Assembly (NCBI GenBank): GCA_050110875.1
Contig: CP188828.1
Location: 868,001-932,000, forward strand
Length of the DNA: 64,000 nt
Direction of reading: 5' to 3'
Origin: Methyloligella sp050110875
GTDB taxonomy: Bacteria; Pseudomonadota; Alphaproteobacteria; Rhizobiales; Methyloligellaceae
Under the pieces are notes generated by a model, which saw only the letters and a list, made by a program, of their open reading frames with translations, was not told the origin of the DNA and searched no databases. The position numbers and the translations under genes are program-made. The first letter of the stretch is position 1; the number at the start of each line of letters is the position of its first letter. Below, in pieces: positions 62,816 to 64,000 of this stretch.

Positions 62816-62970
62816 GGGAAACTCCTCGCCCGGTCCGGCAAGGACCGACGAAATCTCTCTAGCGGCTCCAATGGCTTTCCCACAAGGCCCCGCCGGGCGT
62901 CTGCGCACCTGGCGCGAAGCGTGGTAGTGAATACGCTTCGCTTCGCGCCACGCAAGGGACGGCCGGCCGG

Positions 62971-64000
62971 ATGACGGAAAGCGATCAGACGGATACGAGT
63001 GCTGACCAGACGGGGGCCGGCGCCCCACAGAAGGCGGCCGACAAGCAGCTTTCCTTCGCGGCGCTCGGGGCCGGGGCCGGCGGCAATCTGCTCGAGTGGT
63101 ACGATTTCGGCATCTACGGCCTGCTCGCGCCCGTGCTGGCGACCGCCTTCTTTCCGGCCGAGGACCGCATCGCCTCGCTGATCAGCGCCTATGGGCTGTT
63201 CGCGGTCGGCTTCGCCATGCGGCCCGTCGGCGGGCTGGTGCTGGGCCATCTCGGTGACCGGCTCGGCCGGCGCTTCGTGCTGATCTTCTCCGTCGTGCTG
63301 ATGGGGCTGGCGACCACGGCCATCGCGCTGCTGCCGGGCTACGAGACCATCGGGGTGGCCGCGCCGATCCTTCTGCTTCTGTTGCGCCTGGTGCAGGGCT
63401 TCTCGGTGGGCGGGGAGTTCACCGGCTCGGTGAGCTATCTGGTGGAGACGGCGCCGCAGCACCGGCGGGGCTTCGCCGGCAGTTTCGCAAATTTCGGCTC
63501 TACCCTGGGCATGCTGCTGGCCGCAGGGGTAAGCGCCCTGACGGTCACCCTGGCGAGCGAAGAGCAGCTGACGAGCTGGGCGTGGCGGATTCCCTTCCTG
63601 CTGGGCGGGGCGATTGCCCTGGGAGGCTATTTCCTTCGCAGACATATGCGCGAAGACGGACACCGGCCGCCGCAGCCCAGCCTCGACGATCCCCTGCCGC
63701 TGATACAGGCGATCACCAAGGCGCCAGGGGCGATGGTGGCAGCCATCGTGTTCACCTCGGGCTATGGCATCGTGAACTACCTGACCATGGTGTTCTTCCC
63801 GGTCTATGCCAGCGAGTTCGGCGGGATCTGGGAGGCGACGGCGCTGCAATTCAACACGCTGGCCCAGGCCGCGGCGCTGCTGGTCGTGCCGCTGGCGGGG
63901 CTGGCGACGGATCATCTGATCCGCCGGCGGAGCCTGCTGATCGCCGTGTTCCTGGCCGAGGCGATTGCGGCTATCGCCTGTTTCAGCCTGGCGGCGACCG
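62971..64000 (+). CDS. MFS transporter of the metabolite:H+ symporter (MHS) family, truncated by the window
   Basis: 343 residues visible, continuing past position 64000. After a polar N-terminus the family signature GGNLLEWYDFGIYG appears, then motif A (GHLGDRLGRRF) and VQGFSVGGEFTGSVSYLVE. MHS members (for example ProP-like) move betaine, proline, citrate or dicarboxylates with protons. In a genome with ectoine degradation, compatible-solute uptake is possible but not shown. The C-terminal helices are outside the window. Confidence 0.9.
   Translation, partial: MTESDQTDTSADQTGAGAPQKAADKQLSFAALGAGAGGNLLEWYDFGIYGLLAPVLATAFFPAEDRIASLISAYGLFAVGFAMRPVGGLVLGHLGDRLGRRFVLIFSVVLMGLATTAIALLPGYETIGVAAPILLLLLRLVQGFSVGGEFTGSVSYLVETAPQHRRGFAGSFANFGSTLGMLLAAGVSALTVTLASEEQLTSWAWRIPFLLGGAIALGGYFLRRHMREDGHRPPQPSLDDPLPLIQAITKAPGAMVAAIVFTSGYGIVNYLTMVFFPVYASEFGGIWEATALQFNTLAQAAALLVVPLAGLATDHLIRRRSLLIAVFLAEAIAAIACFSLAAT

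Overview
The window looks like the chromosome of a methylotrophic alphaproteobacterium, most likely Hyphomicrobiales (Hyphomicrobium / Methyloceanibacter / Methyloligella type). The DNA is GC-rich, both a lanthanide-type (XoxF) and a calcium-type (MxaF) methanol dehydrogenase are encoded, and the N-methylglutamate route for methylamine is present. Ectoine degradation, a trehalose-forming glycosyltransferase and an MHS-family transporter suggest a saline or osmotically variable habitat. The taxonomic and habitat statements are inference. I saw no tRNA, rRNA, CRISPR array, insertion sequence or phage gene.

Positions 1-9651 (minus strand) hold a lanthanide-type methanol oxidation block: xoxF, a XoxJ-like binding protein fused to ankyrin repeats, a cytochrome c, a PQQ-system ABC-type binding protein and a truncated beta-propeller gene. 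Upstream of xoxF lies a histidine kinase / LuxR-type regulator pair. Two small secreted EF-hand proteins (9998-10924, plus strand) separate this block from the calcium block.

Positions 11111-23976 (minus strand) hold mxaFJGI-RSACKLD in canonical order, followed by a beta-propeller gene and a second PQQ-system binding protein. Stem-loops lie in every gap of mxaF-J-G-I-R, while mxaR to mxaD are tightly packed or overlapping. This fits high expression of the enzyme genes and low expression of the maturation genes. Divergent from mxaF is a plus-strand operon (24562-27822): lipoprotein, periplasmic FKBP prolyl isomerase, and a second kinase / regulator pair paralogous to the first.

Positions 27821-34896 (minus strand) hold nitrogen and methylamine genes: an Amt transporter with a 50-residue membrane miniprotein, an XRE-cupin regulator, mgsABC and gmaS. 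Then come asnB, a small membrane protein, a large membrane-anchored helical-repeat protein and, divergent from it, a six-haem cytochrome with a P460-like N-terminal part.

Positions 43418-48572 (minus strand) encode ectoine degradation (doeB2, doeD, doeA, doeC in transcription order), followed by a Bcr/CflA efflux protein, a class A penicillin-binding protein and an SH3-domain protein. Positions 52840-61899 hold phosphoketolase, a SpoIIAA-like protein, a TreT-like glycosyltransferase and a GalT-like enzyme (plus strand), meeting transaldolase and a P-type cation ATPase (minus strand). The window closes with a glutamine amidotransferase-like protein and a truncated MHS-family transporter.
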